From contig NZ_ML119086.1 in the NCBI RefSeq assembly GCF_003789055.1, positions 62,001-126,000 of the forward strand: a DNA stretch of 64,000 nucleotides. The letters run 5' to 3'. The number at the start of each line of letters is the position of its first letter. The stretch's first letter is position 1. Shown here in pieces: positions 53,307 to 63,249 of this stretch. This stretch comes from Histidinibacterium lentulum (lineage in GTDB: Bacteria; Pseudomonadota; Alphaproteobacteria; Rhodobacterales; Rhodobacteraceae). Below the pieces are notes generated by a model, which was not told where the DNA came from, searched no databases, and saw only the letters and a program-made list of their open reading frames with translations. A program made the position numbers and the translations under genes.

Positions 53307-54119
53307 ATGGCACGGCTGACCGAGGCCGAAGCACGGCAGATCATCGACACGGCGCGGGCCTGCGCCGAGGCCGCACGGGCGGAGACCCTGGCCCACTTCC
53401 GCACCGCGATGTCCGGGGACGAAACGAAATCCGCCACCGCCTATGATCCGGTCACAGAGGCCGACCGCGCCGCCGAGCGGGCGATGCGCGCCATCCTCGC
53501 GAATGAACGCCCGAACGACGCGATCATGGGCGAGGAATACGGCCGGGAGACGGGCATCTCAGGGCTGACGTGGGTGCTCGACCCGATCGACGGCACACGC
53601 GGCTTTCTCGCCGGCACGCCCACCTGGGGCGTGTTGATCTCGGTCGCGGATGCGGGCGGCCCGCTATTCGGGATCATCGACCAGCCCTATATCGGAGAGC
53701 GGTTTGAGGGCGGGCTGGGGCTCGCACGGCTTCTTGGGCCCCACGGCGAGAGCCGCCTTGCCACCCGCGCGCCACGCCCCCTTTCGGAGGCGACGCTGTT
53801 CTCCACCTTTCCCGAGGTCGGCAGCCCGGCGGAGGCGCGGGCCTTTCACGCGGTCGCGGGCGCCGCGCGGCTGACGCGCTACGGGATGGACTGCTACGCT
53901 TACGGGCTGGTGGCCCTGGGACAGGCCGACCTCGTGATCGAGGCAGGGCTTCAGGCCTATGATATCCATGCCCCCGTCGCGGTGATCGAGGCCGCGGGCG
54001 GGATCGTCACCGACTGGCAGGGAGAGCCCGCGCAGGACGGCGGGCAGGTGATCGCCGCGGCCAATGCCGCCATCCATGCCGAGGCGCTGGAGCGGCTTCA
54101 GGCGGCGCTCGATGACTGA
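53307..54119 (+). CDS. hisN: Histidinol-phosphatase, inositol-monophosphatase family
   Basis: 270 residues. Metal and phosphate motifs: GEEYG, LDPIDGTRGFLAGTPTWG and the C-terminal YDIHAPVAVIEAAGGIVTDW. The inositol monophosphatase fold with GTRxF and the IHAP motif points to HisN, which dephosphorylates L-histidinol phosphate in histidine synthesis in actinobacteria and many alphaproteobacteria. ATG 53307 has GGGAAGAGG upstream. It overlaps the following deaminase gene by eight bases. Confidence 0.88.
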   Translation: MARLTEAEARQIIDTARACAEAARAETLAHFRTAMSGDETKSATAYDPVTEADRAAERAMRAILANERPNDAIMGEEYGRETGISGLTWVLDPIDGTRGFLAGTPTWGVLISVADAGGPLFGIIDQPYIGERFEGGLGLARLLGPHGESRLATRAPRPLSEATLFSTFPEVGSPAEARAFHAVAGAARLTRYGMDCYAYGLVALGQADLVIEAGLQAYDIHAPVAVIEAAGGIVTDWQGEPAQDGGQVIAAANAAIHAEALERLQAALDD

Positions 54120-55461
54120 GCGTCTGATCCGGGGCGGCCACGTCCTGACCATGGATGACGGCCCCGGAGAGGCGGGCCGCGAGGGCGTGCTCGACATCCT
54201 GATCCGGGACGGCGTCATCGCGGAGGTCGCGGAGGGCATTGCCCCGCCCGAAGGCGCGGAGGTTCTGGAGGCGGCGGGCTCCATCGTCACGCCGGGCCTC
54301 GTGAACACCCATCACCACCTCTACCAGACCCTGACCCGCGCCGTGCCCGGGGCGCAGGACGCGCTCCTCTTCGGCTGGCTCCGGACGCTCTACCCGATCT
54401 GGGCGCGCTTCGGCCCCGAGGAGATGCATGTCGCGACGCTGACGGGCCTCGCGGAGCTGGCGCTCTCGGGCTGCACGCTGTCGGCGGATCATCTCTATCT
54501 CTACCCGAACGGCGCGCGGCTCGACGACACGATCGCCGCGGCGCAGGAGATCGGCCTCAGGTTCCACCCCACACGAGGCGCCATGTCCATCGGCGAGAGC
54601 GCAGGGGGCCTGCCTCCGGACCGCCTCGTTCAGCCCGAGGCCGCGATCCTCGACGACATGATCCGGGTGGTCGACCGCTTCCACGACCCCTCCCCCGGCG
54701 CAATGGTGCGTGTGGGCCTCGCTCCATGTTCGCCCTTTTCCGTCAGCCGCGAGCTGATGCGCGACACGGCCCTGCTGGCGCGGGACAAGGGCGTTATGCT
54801 GCACACGCATCTGGCCGAGAACGACGAGGACGTGGCCTTTTCGCTGGAAAGGTTCGGCTGCCGGCCCGGGACCTATGCCGAGGAGCTGGGCTGGACCGGC
54901 GCGGATGTCTGGCACGCCCATTGCGTGAAGCTCGACGCGGCCGAGATCGATCTCTTCGCCGCCACGCGGACGGGCGTCGCGCATTGCCCCTGTTCCAACT
55001 GCCGTCTCGGCTCGGGCATCGCGCCCCTGCGTGCGATGCTGGATGCGGGCGTGTCCGTCGGGCTCGGCGTGGACGGCTCGGCCTCCAACGACCGGGCGAG
55101 CCTGATCGGCGAAGCGCGGCAGGCCATGCTGCTGCAGCGCGTCGCGCGCGGGGCGGACGCGCTCTCCGCGCGCGCGGCGCTGCGGCTCGCAACCCGCGGC
55201 GGCGCGGAGGTGCTGGGCCGGGGCACCGAGTGCGGCCGCATCGCGCCCGGCTGGCGCGCCGATATCGCGGTCTGGGACGGCTCGTCCCTCTCCGGCGCGG
55301 GAAGCTGGGACCCCGCCGCGATTCCCCTCGCCGGCCCGGACCGGGTTCGTGACCTTTTCGTGGACGGCCGCCCGATTGTGGCCGGCGGCGAGATCAAAAC
55401 CATCGACCTCGCCGCAACCGTTTCCAGGGCGGGAACCCTCGCCCGCAATCTTGCCCGCTAA
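54112..55461 (+). CDS. 8-oxoguanine deaminase-like amidohydrolase
   Basis: 449 residues of the amidohydrolase (ATZ/TRZ) family. Metal site NTHHHLYQTLTRAVP, HTHLAEND, HCVKLD and DGSASND. The run from HHHLYQTLTRAVP to GWLRTLYPIWARF is the pattern of 8-oxoguanine deaminases, which turn 8-oxoguanine into urate. The start ATG 54112 overlaps hisN. A guanine deaminase gene lies 1.7 kb away, so purine salvage or catabolism is a shared theme. Confidence 0.88.
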   Translation: MTERLIRGGHVLTMDDGPGEAGREGVLDILIRDGVIAEVAEGIAPPEGAEVLEAAGSIVTPGLVNTHHHLYQTLTRAVPGAQDALLFGWLRTLYPIWARFGPEEMHVATLTGLAELALSGCTLSADHLYLYPNGARLDDTIAAAQEIGLRFHPTRGAMSIGESAGGLPPDRLVQPEAAILDDMIRVVDRFHDPSPGAMVRVGLAPCSPFSVSRELMRDTALLARDKGVMLHTHLAENDEDVAFSLERFGCRPGTYAEELGWTGADVWHAHCVKLDAAEIDLFAATRTGVAHCPCSNCRLGSGIAPLRAMLDAGVSVGLGVDGSASNDRASLIGEARQAMLLQRVARGADALSARAALRLATRGGAEVLGRGTECGRIAPGWRADIAVWDGSSLSGAGSWDPAAIPLAGPDRVRDLFVDGRPIVAGGEIKTIDLAATVSRAGTLARNLAR

Positions 55462-55535
55462 CCATCCCCGGCACGGCCCATTCGTGTCGCATTGGAATGG
55501 TCGAAAGGTCCCGTAGCAAATGGGGATCTGCTCAC

Positions 55536-56075
55536 ATGAGACTGCCACTCTTCGCAGCCGCCCTCGCCGTATCCGCCTGCAGCTCCGGCTCAGGCACTGG
55601 CGGCGGGGCAGGCGACACCCTCGCCGCCGACGCCCTCGCGCAGGCGGCCAGCCGGCCCGATGTCCAGTCGAGCTTCGCCACCGCCATCACCGAAGTCGAA
55701 CGGACCGAGTTCGGCATGCTGCTCAACGATGTGCGCGGCGAGCTGCAACTGGTGACGGCCCATGACATCCTCAACGACGTGGCGCAGTCCTACACCGCCG
55801 ACATCGTGGGGAACGGCCGGACCATCGCCTCCGGCGACAACCTGCACATCGGACTCGACGGCAGCACCATCGCCACGCGCGCACTGGGCGCCGGCTACGA
55901 TTACTCGTGGATCGGCGAGAACATCGCGCAGGGCTACGATACCGGCGACGAGGCGATGGAGGCCTGGCTCGACAGCAGGAGCCACCGTGCGGTGATCCTC
56001 GCGCCCCAGGCCGAGGACTTCGGCATCGGGCGCACCGACGATACCTGGGTGCTGATCATGGGCGCCGAACGCTGA
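55536..56075 (+). CDS. CAP/SCP-domain lipoprotein
   Basis: 179 residues. Lipoprotein signal MRLPLFAAALAVSAC with the lipobox VSAC, a Gly/Ser linker, then a CAP (cysteine-rich secretory protein-like) domain with MLLNDVRGELQLVTAHDILN, WIGENIAQGYDTGDEAMEAW and SRSHRAVILA. Bacterial CAP proteins are envelope proteins of mostly unknown activity. A second, divergent CAP lipoprotein follows 109 bases downstream. Confidence 0.82.
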   Translation: MRLPLFAAALAVSACSSGSGTGGGAGDTLAADALAQAASRPDVQSSFATAITEVERTEFGMLLNDVRGELQLVTAHDILNDVAQSYTADIVGNGRTIASGDNLHIGLDGSTIATRALGAGYDYSWIGENIAQGYDTGDEAMEAWLDSRSHRAVILAPQAEDFGIGRTDDTWVLIMGAER

Positions 56076-56184
56076 GCCTTCCCGGCGCGGGGTGGCGGGC
56101 GACCGCCGATTCGTCCGGAGCGGGGCTGCGCCCGCGCTCCGGATCGGGTTAGACCGCCTCGAACCGGAGGGGACCCTGGTCACC

Positions 56185-56661
56185 ATGCGCCTTGTCTTGC
56201 CCGCCCTCATCGCGAGCCTCGCCCTGACCGCCTGCGCGCCCGCGCCGGCGCCTGGCGGAGGCGCGCCCGCATCCGCCGTCACGGCCCCCGGCCGAACCGC
56301 CTCCGCCCTGCCGCCGGAGCTGACCGCCGCCCGGGCGCGCACCGGAGCCCCGCCGCTGCGCCGCGCCCCGGTGCTCGATGCGGTCGCGCGCCGCCATGCC
56401 GACTGGATCGCGGCCACCGGCGCTTACGGACACCGCGGCGCGGGCGGCAGCCGGGCGGCGGACCGCGTCTCGGCCGCGGGCTATTGCTGGGGCGCCCTCG
56501 GGGAGAACATCGCCTACGGCATCCCGTCCAGAGAGGCGGCTTTCGCGGGCTGGCTCGCCTCCCCCGCGCACCGGCGCAACCTGCTGATGCCGGGCTTCAC
56601 CGACTACGGCCTCGCCGGGGCGGAAGGCTACTGGGTCATGGTCCTCGCGCGGCCCTGCTGA
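56185..56661 (+). CDS. CAP/SCP-domain lipoprotein
   Basis: 158 residues. Lipoprotein signal MRLVLPALIASLALTAC with lipobox LTAC, a Pro/Ala linker, then a CAP domain with VARRHADWIA, ALGENIAYGIPSREAAFAGW and SPAHRRNLLMPGFTDYGLA. The conserved HxxN-like SPAHRRNLL motif is better kept here than in the first copy. Tandem duplication followed by divergence is likely. Confidence 0.85.
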   Translation: MRLVLPALIASLALTACAPAPAPGGGAPASAVTAPGRTASALPPELTAARARTGAPPLRRAPVLDAVARRHADWIAATGAYGHRGAGGSRAADRVSAAGYCWGALGENIAYGIPSREAAFAGWLASPAHRRNLLMPGFTDYGLAGAEGYWVMVLARPC

Positions 56662-56667
56662 GCCTCG

Positions 56668-57117
56668 TCAGCCCCTGTAGCGCTGCGGCGTGGTCGCGGC
56701 CACGACCATCAGCAGCACACCCGCCCCGAGATAGATCCAGACGCCGACACCCATGAGTTCCCTCAGCTGACCCGCCTCTCCCGGCACCCGGCCGAGAAGC
56801 TCCACCACCCGGTCCCGCGCAGTGAACACCGCCCCGCCCATCGCCACCGGGGGCATCAGGCCGGCAAGGATCGCCACCGGCCGCACGAGGCCCCCGAGGT
56901 TCAGCAGCGTGGAGACCGCCGCCACCGGAAAGCTGAGCACGAAGACCCAGAGGCTCCAGTGCAGGTCGCCGCCCCGGAGCGCGTCCCAGACCGCCGCGGA
57001 ATTGCGCTCGAAGAGGTCCCACAGCGTGACCTGGTAGATCACCGGGATATCGACCCAGTAGAAGAAGGCGCTGGCGAGGATGCCCGCGCTCAGGACCGCC
57101 GCCGGGATGCCGCTCAT
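56668..57117 (-). CDS. Hypothetical integral membrane protein
   Basis: 149 residues with four hydrophobic segments (about 5-30, 52-70, 78-98, 124-142). No recognised family. It starts within the stop of guanine deaminase (ATGA), so the two are co-transcribed. It could be a membrane partner in purine uptake or an unrelated protein; the sequence does not decide. Confidence 0.75.
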   Translation of the reverse strand: MSGIPAAVLSAGILASAFFYWVDIPVIYQVTLWDLFERNSAAVWDALRGGDLHWSLWVFVLSFPVAAVSTLLNLGGLVRPVAILAGLMPPVAMGGAVFTARDRVVELLGRVPGEAGQLRELMGVGVWIYLGAGVLLMVVAATTPQRYRG

Positions 57118-58409
57118 GGTCTCTCCTCCTCCACCTCGCGCCCGCCGATCCAGACCGACAGGACCGCGCGGTCGTCGCCCATCATGATCGTGGGAAAGAG
57201 CATGTCCCAGAAACTCTCCGCCCGCGCCGCCCGCTGCGCGATGGCGGGGGTGGAGGCCAGATCGAGCACCACGAGATCGGCCTCCGCGCCCTCGGCGAGG
57301 CGGCCCACGACGCCGCCGAGATGCAGCGCGCGCGCCGATCCCTCGGTGGCGAGCCACATCAGCTCGGCGGGATGGAGCGCGGCGCCCCTCAGCTGGGCGA
57401 TCTCGTAGGCCGCCGCCATGGTGCGCAGCATGGAAAAGGACGACCCGCCCCCCGTGTCCGTGGCGAGGCCGACCGCCAGGCGGCGGGCAAGGCCCATGTC
57501 GAAGAGCCCCGATCCGATGAAGGCGTTCGAGGTCGGGCAATGCACCACCGCCGCGCCGACTTCGGCGAGCCGGTCGATCTCCCTCGGCTCGAGGTGGATC
57601 GCATGGCCATAGACCCCCCTCTCCCCAAGGAGACCGTACCGCTCGTAGGTGTCGAGATAGTCCCGCGCGTCGGGGAAAAGCTCCCGGACCCAGGCCACCT
57701 CGTCGGTCTGCTCGCTCAGGTGGGTCTGCATCAGGCAGGTGGGGTTGGCGGCCCAGAGCGCGCCCAGCGCCTCGAGCTGCTCGGGGCTCGAGGTCGGCGA
57801 GAAGCGCGGCGTGATCGCATAGGTGGCCCGGCCCCTGCCGTGCCACTTGGTGATCAGCGTGTGGCTCTCGTCATGGGCCGAGCGCGGATCGTCGCGCAGA
57901 TCGCCGGGCGCGTTGCGGTCCATGCAGGTGCGCCCCGCCACGACGCGCATCCCCCGCGCGGCGGCCGCCTCGAAGAAGATATCCGCCGAATGCAGATGGA
58001 TCGTGCAGAAGGAGGCCAGCGTCGTGGTGCCGTGGGCCACGGCCAGATCGAGCGTCATCTCCGCCGCCTCGCCCGCCACCGCCGGATTGGCGAGCCGCGC
58101 CTCCTGCGGAAAGGTATAGCCGTTGAGCCAGTCGATCAGCCGCTTGCCCCAGGAGGCGACGATGGGCGTCTGCGGATAATGCATGTGCGCATCGACGAAT
58201 CCCGGAGAGATCAGCGCCTGCCCGTAGTCATGGACCCGCGCCTGCGGATGGGCGGCGCGCAGCGCGTCCGCCTCGCCCACCGCGCGGATGCGGCCCCGAT
58301 CCACCAGCACCCCGCCGCGGCGACGATGCACCGCCACCTCCTCCCAGGGCGCCGCGAAGGGATCGCCGGTGAAGCCGAGGGTCTGACCCAGAAGGAGATC
58401 GCCAGTCAT
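57114..58409 (-). CDS. guaD: Guanine deaminase
   Basis: 431 residues, amidohydrolase fold. Zinc-site motifs: FVDAHMHYPQTPIVASWGK, QTHLSEQTDEVAWV, GHAIHLEP, ATDTGGG. The PQTPIVASWGKRLIDWLN run and the CTIHLHSADIFFEAA segment identify guanine deaminase, which converts guanine to xanthine. ATG 58409 (MTGDLLLGQTLGFTG) is used; the frame extends 16 codons upstream. Operon with a small membrane protein; divergent from mgtE. Confidence 0.92.
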   Translation of the reverse strand: MTGDLLLGQTLGFTGDPFAAPWEEVAVHRRRGGVLVDRGRIRAVGEADALRAAHPQARVHDYGQALISPGFVDAHMHYPQTPIVASWGKRLIDWLNGYTFPQEARLANPAVAGEAAEMTLDLAVAHGTTTLASFCTIHLHSADIFFEAAAARGMRVVAGRTCMDRNAPGDLRDDPRSAHDESHTLITKWHGRGRATYAITPRFSPTSSPEQLEALGALWAANPTCLMQTHLSEQTDEVAWVRELFPDARDYLDTYERYGLLGERGVYGHAIHLEPREIDRLAEVGAAVVHCPTSNAFIGSGLFDMGLARRLAVGLATDTGGGSSFSMLRTMAAAYEIAQLRGAALHPAELMWLATEGSARALHLGGVVGRLAEGAEADLVVLDLASTPAIAQRAARAESFWDMLFPTIMMGDDRAVLSVWIGGREVEEERP

Positions 58410-58492
58410 GGGGCGGACCCTATGGCGGGACGGATGCCGCGTAAATCGGGCTTTCACTTGTGGACCGGGCTGACCGGCCTATGGTGCCGGTC

Positions 58493-59875
58493 ATGGAACC
58501 GGAAGTCCTTCTCGACCCCCAGGGCGACGACGCCTACGCGCTCCGCCCGCAGCTCTTCATCGAGCTCCGCGCGGCGCTCGAGGCGCGGGACGCCGCGACC
58601 ATCGACCGGCTCATGGAGCCGCTGCACGCCGCCGATATCGCCGATCTCCTCGAACAGATCGAGAGCCACGAGCGCCGGACGCTGATCGAGATCTGGCACG
58701 GCGGCATCGACGGCGAGATCCTCAGCGAGATAGCCGACACGATCCGCGAGGAAGTGCTGGGCTATCTCTCCCCCGAGCAGCTCACCCAGGCGGTTCGCGA
58801 GCTCGAGTCCGACGACGTGGTCGATCTCGTCGAGTACCTCGACGAGGAGAGCCAGGAGGCGGTGCTCGACACGCTCAGCCCGCTCGACCGGGTCGCGGTG
58901 GAAAAGGCGCTCTCCTGGCCCGAGGAAAGCGCCGGCCGGCTGATGCAGGTGGAGGTGGTGCGCGCGCCGCAGCACTGGACCGTGGGCGAGATGATCGACT
59001 TCCTGCGCGCCCATCCCGACGAACTGCCGGACCAGTTCTACCACGTCATCCTCGTCGATCCGCGGATGAAGCCGGTGGGCAACGTCACGCTCGGGCGGAT
59101 GATGTCCTCGCGCCGCTATGTGAAACTCTGGGACATCCGCGAGGAGACCTTCCGTACCATCCCCGCGAGCCAGGACGAGGGCGAGGTGGCCTATGCGTTC
59201 AACCAGTATCACCTGATCTCGGCGCCCGTCGTGGATGACGACGGGCGGCTCGTCGGCGTCATCACCATCGACGACGCGATGATCGTCCTGTCCGAGGAAC
59301 ACGAGGAGGACATCCTGCGCCTGGCCGGCGTGGGCGAGACCACCGTCGCGGACAAGGTCTGGCCCACGACGAAACGCCGCCTGCCCTGGCTTGCGGTGAA
59401 CCTCGCCACGGCGATCCTCGCGAGCCTCGTGATCTCTCTCTTCGAGGAGGCGATCGCGGGCTATGTGGCGCTCGCCGTGCTGATGCCCATCGTGGCCTCG
59501 ATGGGCGGCAACGCGGGCACCCAGACCCTGACCGTGGCGGTGCGCGCCATCGCCACGAAGGACCTCACCGGCTCCAACGCCTGGCGGGTGATCCGGCGCG
59601 AGGTTCTCGTGGGCCTGCTCAACGGCATCGCCTTCGGGCTGGTGATGGGGGTCATCGGCGTGCTGTGGTTCGGCGGGCCGATGCTGGGCGTCGTGATCGC
59701 GGTGGCCATGGTGGCGAACCTGCTGGTGGCGGGCCTCGCAGGGACCGTGGTGCCGCTCGCGCTGGAGAAGGCGGGGGTGGACCCGGCGCTCGCCTCGGGA
59801 ACCTTCGTGACCACGGTGACCGACGTGGTGGGCTTCTTCGTCTTCCTCGGCCTCGGCGCGGCGATCCTGCTGTGA
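58493..59875 (+). CDS. mgtE: Magnesium transporter MgtE
   Basis: 460 residues. N-terminal helical MgtE_N domain (about 15-125), a pair of CBS domains (about 130-250, with HVILVDPRMKPVGNVTLGRM and SAPVVDDDGRLVGVITIDD), then a five-helix membrane pore (about 280-460) with MPIVASMGGNAGTQTL, the MgtE pore signature. Mg2+ channel gated by cytoplasmic Mg2+. Possible starts are ATG 58481, ATG 58493 and GTG 58460; none has a strong ribosome site. Confidence 0.95.
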   Translation: MEPEVLLDPQGDDAYALRPQLFIELRAALEARDAATIDRLMEPLHAADIADLLEQIESHERRTLIEIWHGGIDGEILSEIADTIREEVLGYLSPEQLTQAVRELESDDVVDLVEYLDEESQEAVLDTLSPLDRVAVEKALSWPEESAGRLMQVEVVRAPQHWTVGEMIDFLRAHPDELPDQFYHVILVDPRMKPVGNVTLGRMMSSRRYVKLWDIREETFRTIPASQDEGEVAYAFNQYHLISAPVVDDDGRLVGVITIDDAMIVLSEEHEEDILRLAGVGETTVADKVWPTTKRRLPWLAVNLATAILASLVISLFEEAIAGYVALAVLMPIVASMGGNAGTQTLTVAVRAIATKDLTGSNAWRVIRREVLVGLLNGIAFGLVMGVIGVLWFGGPMLGVVIAVAMVANLLVAGLAGTVVPLALEKAGVDPALASGTFVTTVTDVVGFFVFLGLGAAILL

Positions 59876-60483
59876 GCGGGGAGGAGGAGCCCGGACCTCC
59901 GGCGAGCAGTGCGACGCCGGACGCGGTCCGCGCCGCCAAGACGGCTGCCCGCCGCGCCGCCTTCGCCCGCCGCGCCGCGGCCCATGCCGAGGCTCCGGAC
60001 GATGCCTGCGCGCCGCTGATCGAAGCGTTGGCCGCCCATCGCGGCCGGCCGCTCTCCGGCTACATGCCGATCCGCACCGAGATCGACCCCCGCCCCGCCA
60101 TGGCCCTCGCCGCCCGCCACGGTTCGGTCGGCGTCCCGGTGATCCGCGCGAAGGGCGCTCCGCTCGACTTCCATCTCTGGACCCCGGACACGCCCATGGT
60201 CCCCGGCCCCTTCGGCGCCATGGTCCCCAGAGAGCCCCGGCCCATGACCCCAGAGGTCCTGATCGTCCCGCTCGCGGCCTTCACCCGCGCAGGCTTCCGC
60301 CTGGGCTACGGCGGCGGCTTCTACGACCGCACCCTCGCCGCGCTCCGCGCCCGCGGCCCGGTCCTCGCCATCGGCTTCGCCTATGCCGCCCAGGAAACCG
60401 AGACGCTGCCGCTCGAGCCCTTCGACGCCCCCCTCGACCTTGTCGTCACCGAAACCGAGGTCATCCTGCCCTCCCCCTCCTGA
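59872..60483 (+). CDS. 5-formyltetrahydrofolate cyclo-ligase
   Basis: 203 residues. Family motifs: early RAAKTAARRAAFARR (basic ATP-contact region), SGYMPIRTEIDP, and the folate/phosphate loop GFRLGYGGGFYDRTL. It converts 5-formyl-THF to 5,10-methenyl-THF with ATP. The start is a GTG overlapping the mgtE stop as GTGA, so the long upstream open frame is a shadow of mgtE. Confidence 0.92.
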   Translation: MSGEEEPGPPASSATPDAVRAAKTAARRAAFARRAAAHAEAPDDACAPLIEALAAHRGRPLSGYMPIRTEIDPRPAMALAARHGSVGVPVIRAKGAPLDFHLWTPDTPMVPGPFGAMVPREPRPMTPEVLIVPLAAFTRAGFRLGYGGGFYDRTLAALRARGPVLAIGFAYAAQETETLPLEPFDAPLDLVVTETEVILPSPS

Positions 60484-60602
60484 ACTCGCCCACGGGCGCC
60501 GGGCCGCACCCCCGGGCCACCCCTCCGCGCCATTGGTCCGAGAGGCGATGGCGACGGGGCAGAGCCCCCGGCGGGTCGCCGTGCAGAGCGCGGCGCCCCG
60601 CA

Positions 60603-61349
60603 CTACCCTGCCAGCGCCCGCAGCGCCCTCGCCCGCGTGGGGGGCACGGCCGCGATCTCCAGCCCGGTGAAGACGTGGAGCGTGTTCATGTCCCGGTCCA
60701 CCACCGCATGGTCCGACACCCAGCCCCCCATGGCGAGGTAGGTCTTCAGGAGCGGCGGCATCCGCCGCAACCCCTCGCGCCGGTCCGCGGTCTGCCGCCC
60801 CAGCCTGCGGAACCGCTCGGCAAAGCGCACAACGTCGGCCATCTTGACCCGCGGCAGCCAGCGCCTTGGCGCGAGATGCCGTTCGGCCAGCATGTCGAAG
60901 GCGTCGAGATAGGCCTCCGCCTCCACCCCGCGGAAAGAGGCGCAGCCGAAGAGCAGCTCCACCCCCCGGGCATCGACCCAGGAGGTCATCGCGCCCCAAG
61001 CCACGCGCAGGATGTCGGCATCCCGCGCCTCGGGGTGGATGCAGAACCGGCCCATCTCCGCCATCGGCCCCTCGAAGCGCTCCAGCCGCTCGAGCCCGTA
61101 GAACTGCGCCGAATAGCTCCCGCCGATTTCCGCCCCGCCGCTCAGCGGCAGCAGTCGGTAGCAGCACACCAGCCGCCCGCCCGCCCGCTCCTCGATCAGA
61201 ACATGGGTGCAGCGGTCGTCGAACGGATCGGCGTCGAGCCCCTCGCCGCCGCGAAAGCACAGGTGCCGCAGCGCCTGCGCCGCGCGCAGATCCTCCGCGG
61301 TCTCGGCGATGCGGGACCGGTAGCGTCCCTCGCGCAGCCCAGGGCCCAT
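60603..61349 (-). CDS. olsB: Ornithine N-acyltransferase OlsB-like (GNAT family)
   Basis: 248 residues. QALRHLCFRG, DRCTHVLIEERAGGRLVCCY, YSAQFYGL, EMGRFCIHPEARDADILRVA and FGCASFRGVE are the landmarks of OlsB, which adds a 3-hydroxyacyl chain to ornithine to form lyso-ornithine lipid. A partner OlsA acyltransferase is not in the window. ATG 61349 has GGGAGG eight bases upstream; the open frame continues upstream without support. Ornithine lipids are phosphorus-free membrane lipids often raised on phosphate limitation. Confidence 0.88.
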   Translation of the reverse strand: MGPGLREGRYRSRIAETAEDLRAAQALRHLCFRGGEGLDADPFDDRCTHVLIEERAGGRLVCCYRLLPLSGGAEIGGSYSAQFYGLERLERFEGPMAEMGRFCIHPEARDADILRVAWGAMTSWVDARGVELLFGCASFRGVEAEAYLDAFDMLAERHLAPRRWLPRVKMADVVRFAERFRRLGRQTADRREGLRRMPPLLKTYLAMGGWVSDHAVVDRDMNTLHVFTGLEIAAVPPTRARALRALAG

Positions 61350-61425
61350 CCGGCTGCCTCCCTGTGAACCCGACCATTCCGCACCATATAAAGCGGGACT
61401 GTGACGAAAGGATACTCCGTTGCCC

Positions 61426-61842
<417 letters not shown>

Positions 61843-61942
61843 GGCCACCGGTGAGGTTCCGACCTGCCTTGCCCGGGAGCGTCGCGGCCAGTGTCATGCC
61901 GCAGGCCTGCCCCGTCCGGGCAGGCCTCCGAGATCCTGTGCC

Positions 61943-62425
61943 TCAGTCCTCGTCGCCGATGAACCGGGTCGCGTCGAAATTGCCCAAGTTGCCCATGAGC
62001 TGGCGCAGGAAGGTCGTGTCGCGCAACCCGGCGTCGGTCACCCTGCGTTCGAGCGGCACCGCGCGGCCGTCCTCGAGACCGTAGCGTTCGATGTTGCGCA
62101 GGATGCCCTCCGCGTCGAAGGCCATGGCCACGATCTGCCGCTCGACCTCCTGGGGCTGGAACGGGCCGACCGTGCGGAACCGGCTCTGGACATAATATAA
62201 TCCGCGCTCGTCGAGCACCCCGCCGGCAGTCGGCTGGCCCAAGGTCTCGGTCACGCTGTCTCGCGTGTCGATGCCGGGCTCCAGCATCATCAGCTCAGAC
62301 TGGGACGGCACGAACCCATGGGTGCGGTAGAGCGGCGTGCAACCGGTGGCCGCGGCCAGCGCAAGCGCCAGCCCCAGACCGCGGGCCCCGCGCTCCAGCG
62401 CCGTCCTGACCCTCCGCTCGGCCAT
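61943..62425 (-). CDS. bamE: Outer-membrane assembly lipoprotein BamE
   Basis: 160 residues. Lipoprotein signal with hydrophobic core LGLALALAAATGC (lipobox ATGC), then a BamE/SmpA domain: THGFVPSQSELMMLEPGIDT, RDSVTETLGQPT, and LYYVQSRFRT. It belongs to the beta-barrel assembly machine in the outer membrane. The C-terminal 50 residues are an alphaproteobacterial-type extension. Divergent from yceD, the usual arrangement in Rhodobacterales. Confidence 0.92.
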   Translation of the reverse strand: MAERRVRTALERGARGLGLALALAAATGCTPLYRTHGFVPSQSELMMLEPGIDTRDSVTETLGQPTAGGVLDERGLYYVQSRFRTVGPFQPQEVERQIVAMAFDAEGILRNIERYGLEDGRAVPLERRVTDAGLRDTTFLRQLMGNLGNFDATRFIGDED

Positions 62426-62634
62426 GCCTGCCCGTCTCCCGTCCGTCGTCTCTGCCCGCGGACGCGTCCGCGCACCGCTGTCGCCCCTGCGGACCCCGTT
62501 TCGCCGGGGCTCACCCTCTTGACCGGGCCTGACCCTCGTTCAGCCGATGCGCCTTGGACCGGCACCTTGCGTCCGGGTCCCCGGCCATCTAGGCCAAGTA
62601 CACCCGAAAGCTGTGTCATGACAAGGAGCGATCC

Positions 62635-63249
62635 ATGACCGCCCCGCTTCCCACACACCCGGTGCGGCTTCGGGACCTGCCCGTCCGGGCCCCGACCGAG
62701 ATTCGGCTGGAGCCCGACGCCGACGGGCGCGCGGCCCTCGCCGAGGCGCTGGAGCTCGACGCCCTGCGCAAGTTCCGTTTCGAGGCGCGCCTGTCCCCCT
62801 CGGGCGAGGCCGACTGGGTGCTGACCGGCTTGCTGGGCGCCACCGTGGTGCAGCCCTGCGTGGTCACGCTCGAGCCGGTCACCACCCGGATCGACGAACC
62901 GGTCGAGCGGCGCTATCTCGCCCGCTGGTTCGAACCGGAGGGCGGTTCGGAGGTGGAGATGCCCGAGGACGACCGCTCCGAACCGCTCCCCGAGACGCTC
63001 GACCTCTACGCGGTGGCGCGCGAGGCGCTGGCGCTGGCGCTGCCGGACTGGCCCCGGGCCGAGGGCGCGGCGATTGGCTCGGCGGTCTTCGCCGGGCCGG
63101 GCCTCGAGCCCATGACAGACGACGACGCGAGGCCCTTCGCCGCCCTGAAGGCCCTGCGCCCCGGGCCGGGGGGCGATCCGGACGGGGGTGCGGCGGACGG
63201 CGCGGATGCCGGTCCCGAGGAGGGAACCGGGAGCGGAGACGAAAAGTAG
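62635..63249 (+). CDS. YceD/DUF177-family protein
   Basis: 204 residues. The family core is in the middle, with GATVVQPCVVTLEPVTTRID and EPLPETLDLYAVAREALALA, ending in a Gly/Asp-rich tail. DUF177 proteins are linked to ribosomal RNA processing and almost always precede rpmF, as here. ATG 62635 has AAGGAG upstream. The fourth Cys-like ligand set seen in some homologues is reduced to one Cys. Confidence 0.9.
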   Translation: MTAPLPTHPVRLRDLPVRAPTEIRLEPDADGRAALAEALELDALRKFRFEARLSPSGEADWVLTGLLGATVVQPCVVTLEPVTTRIDEPVERRYLARWFEPEGGSEVEMPEDDRSEPLPETLDLYAVAREALALALPDWPRAEGAAIGSAVFAGPGLEPMTDDDARPFAALKALRPGPGGDPDGGAADGADAGPEEGTGSGDEK

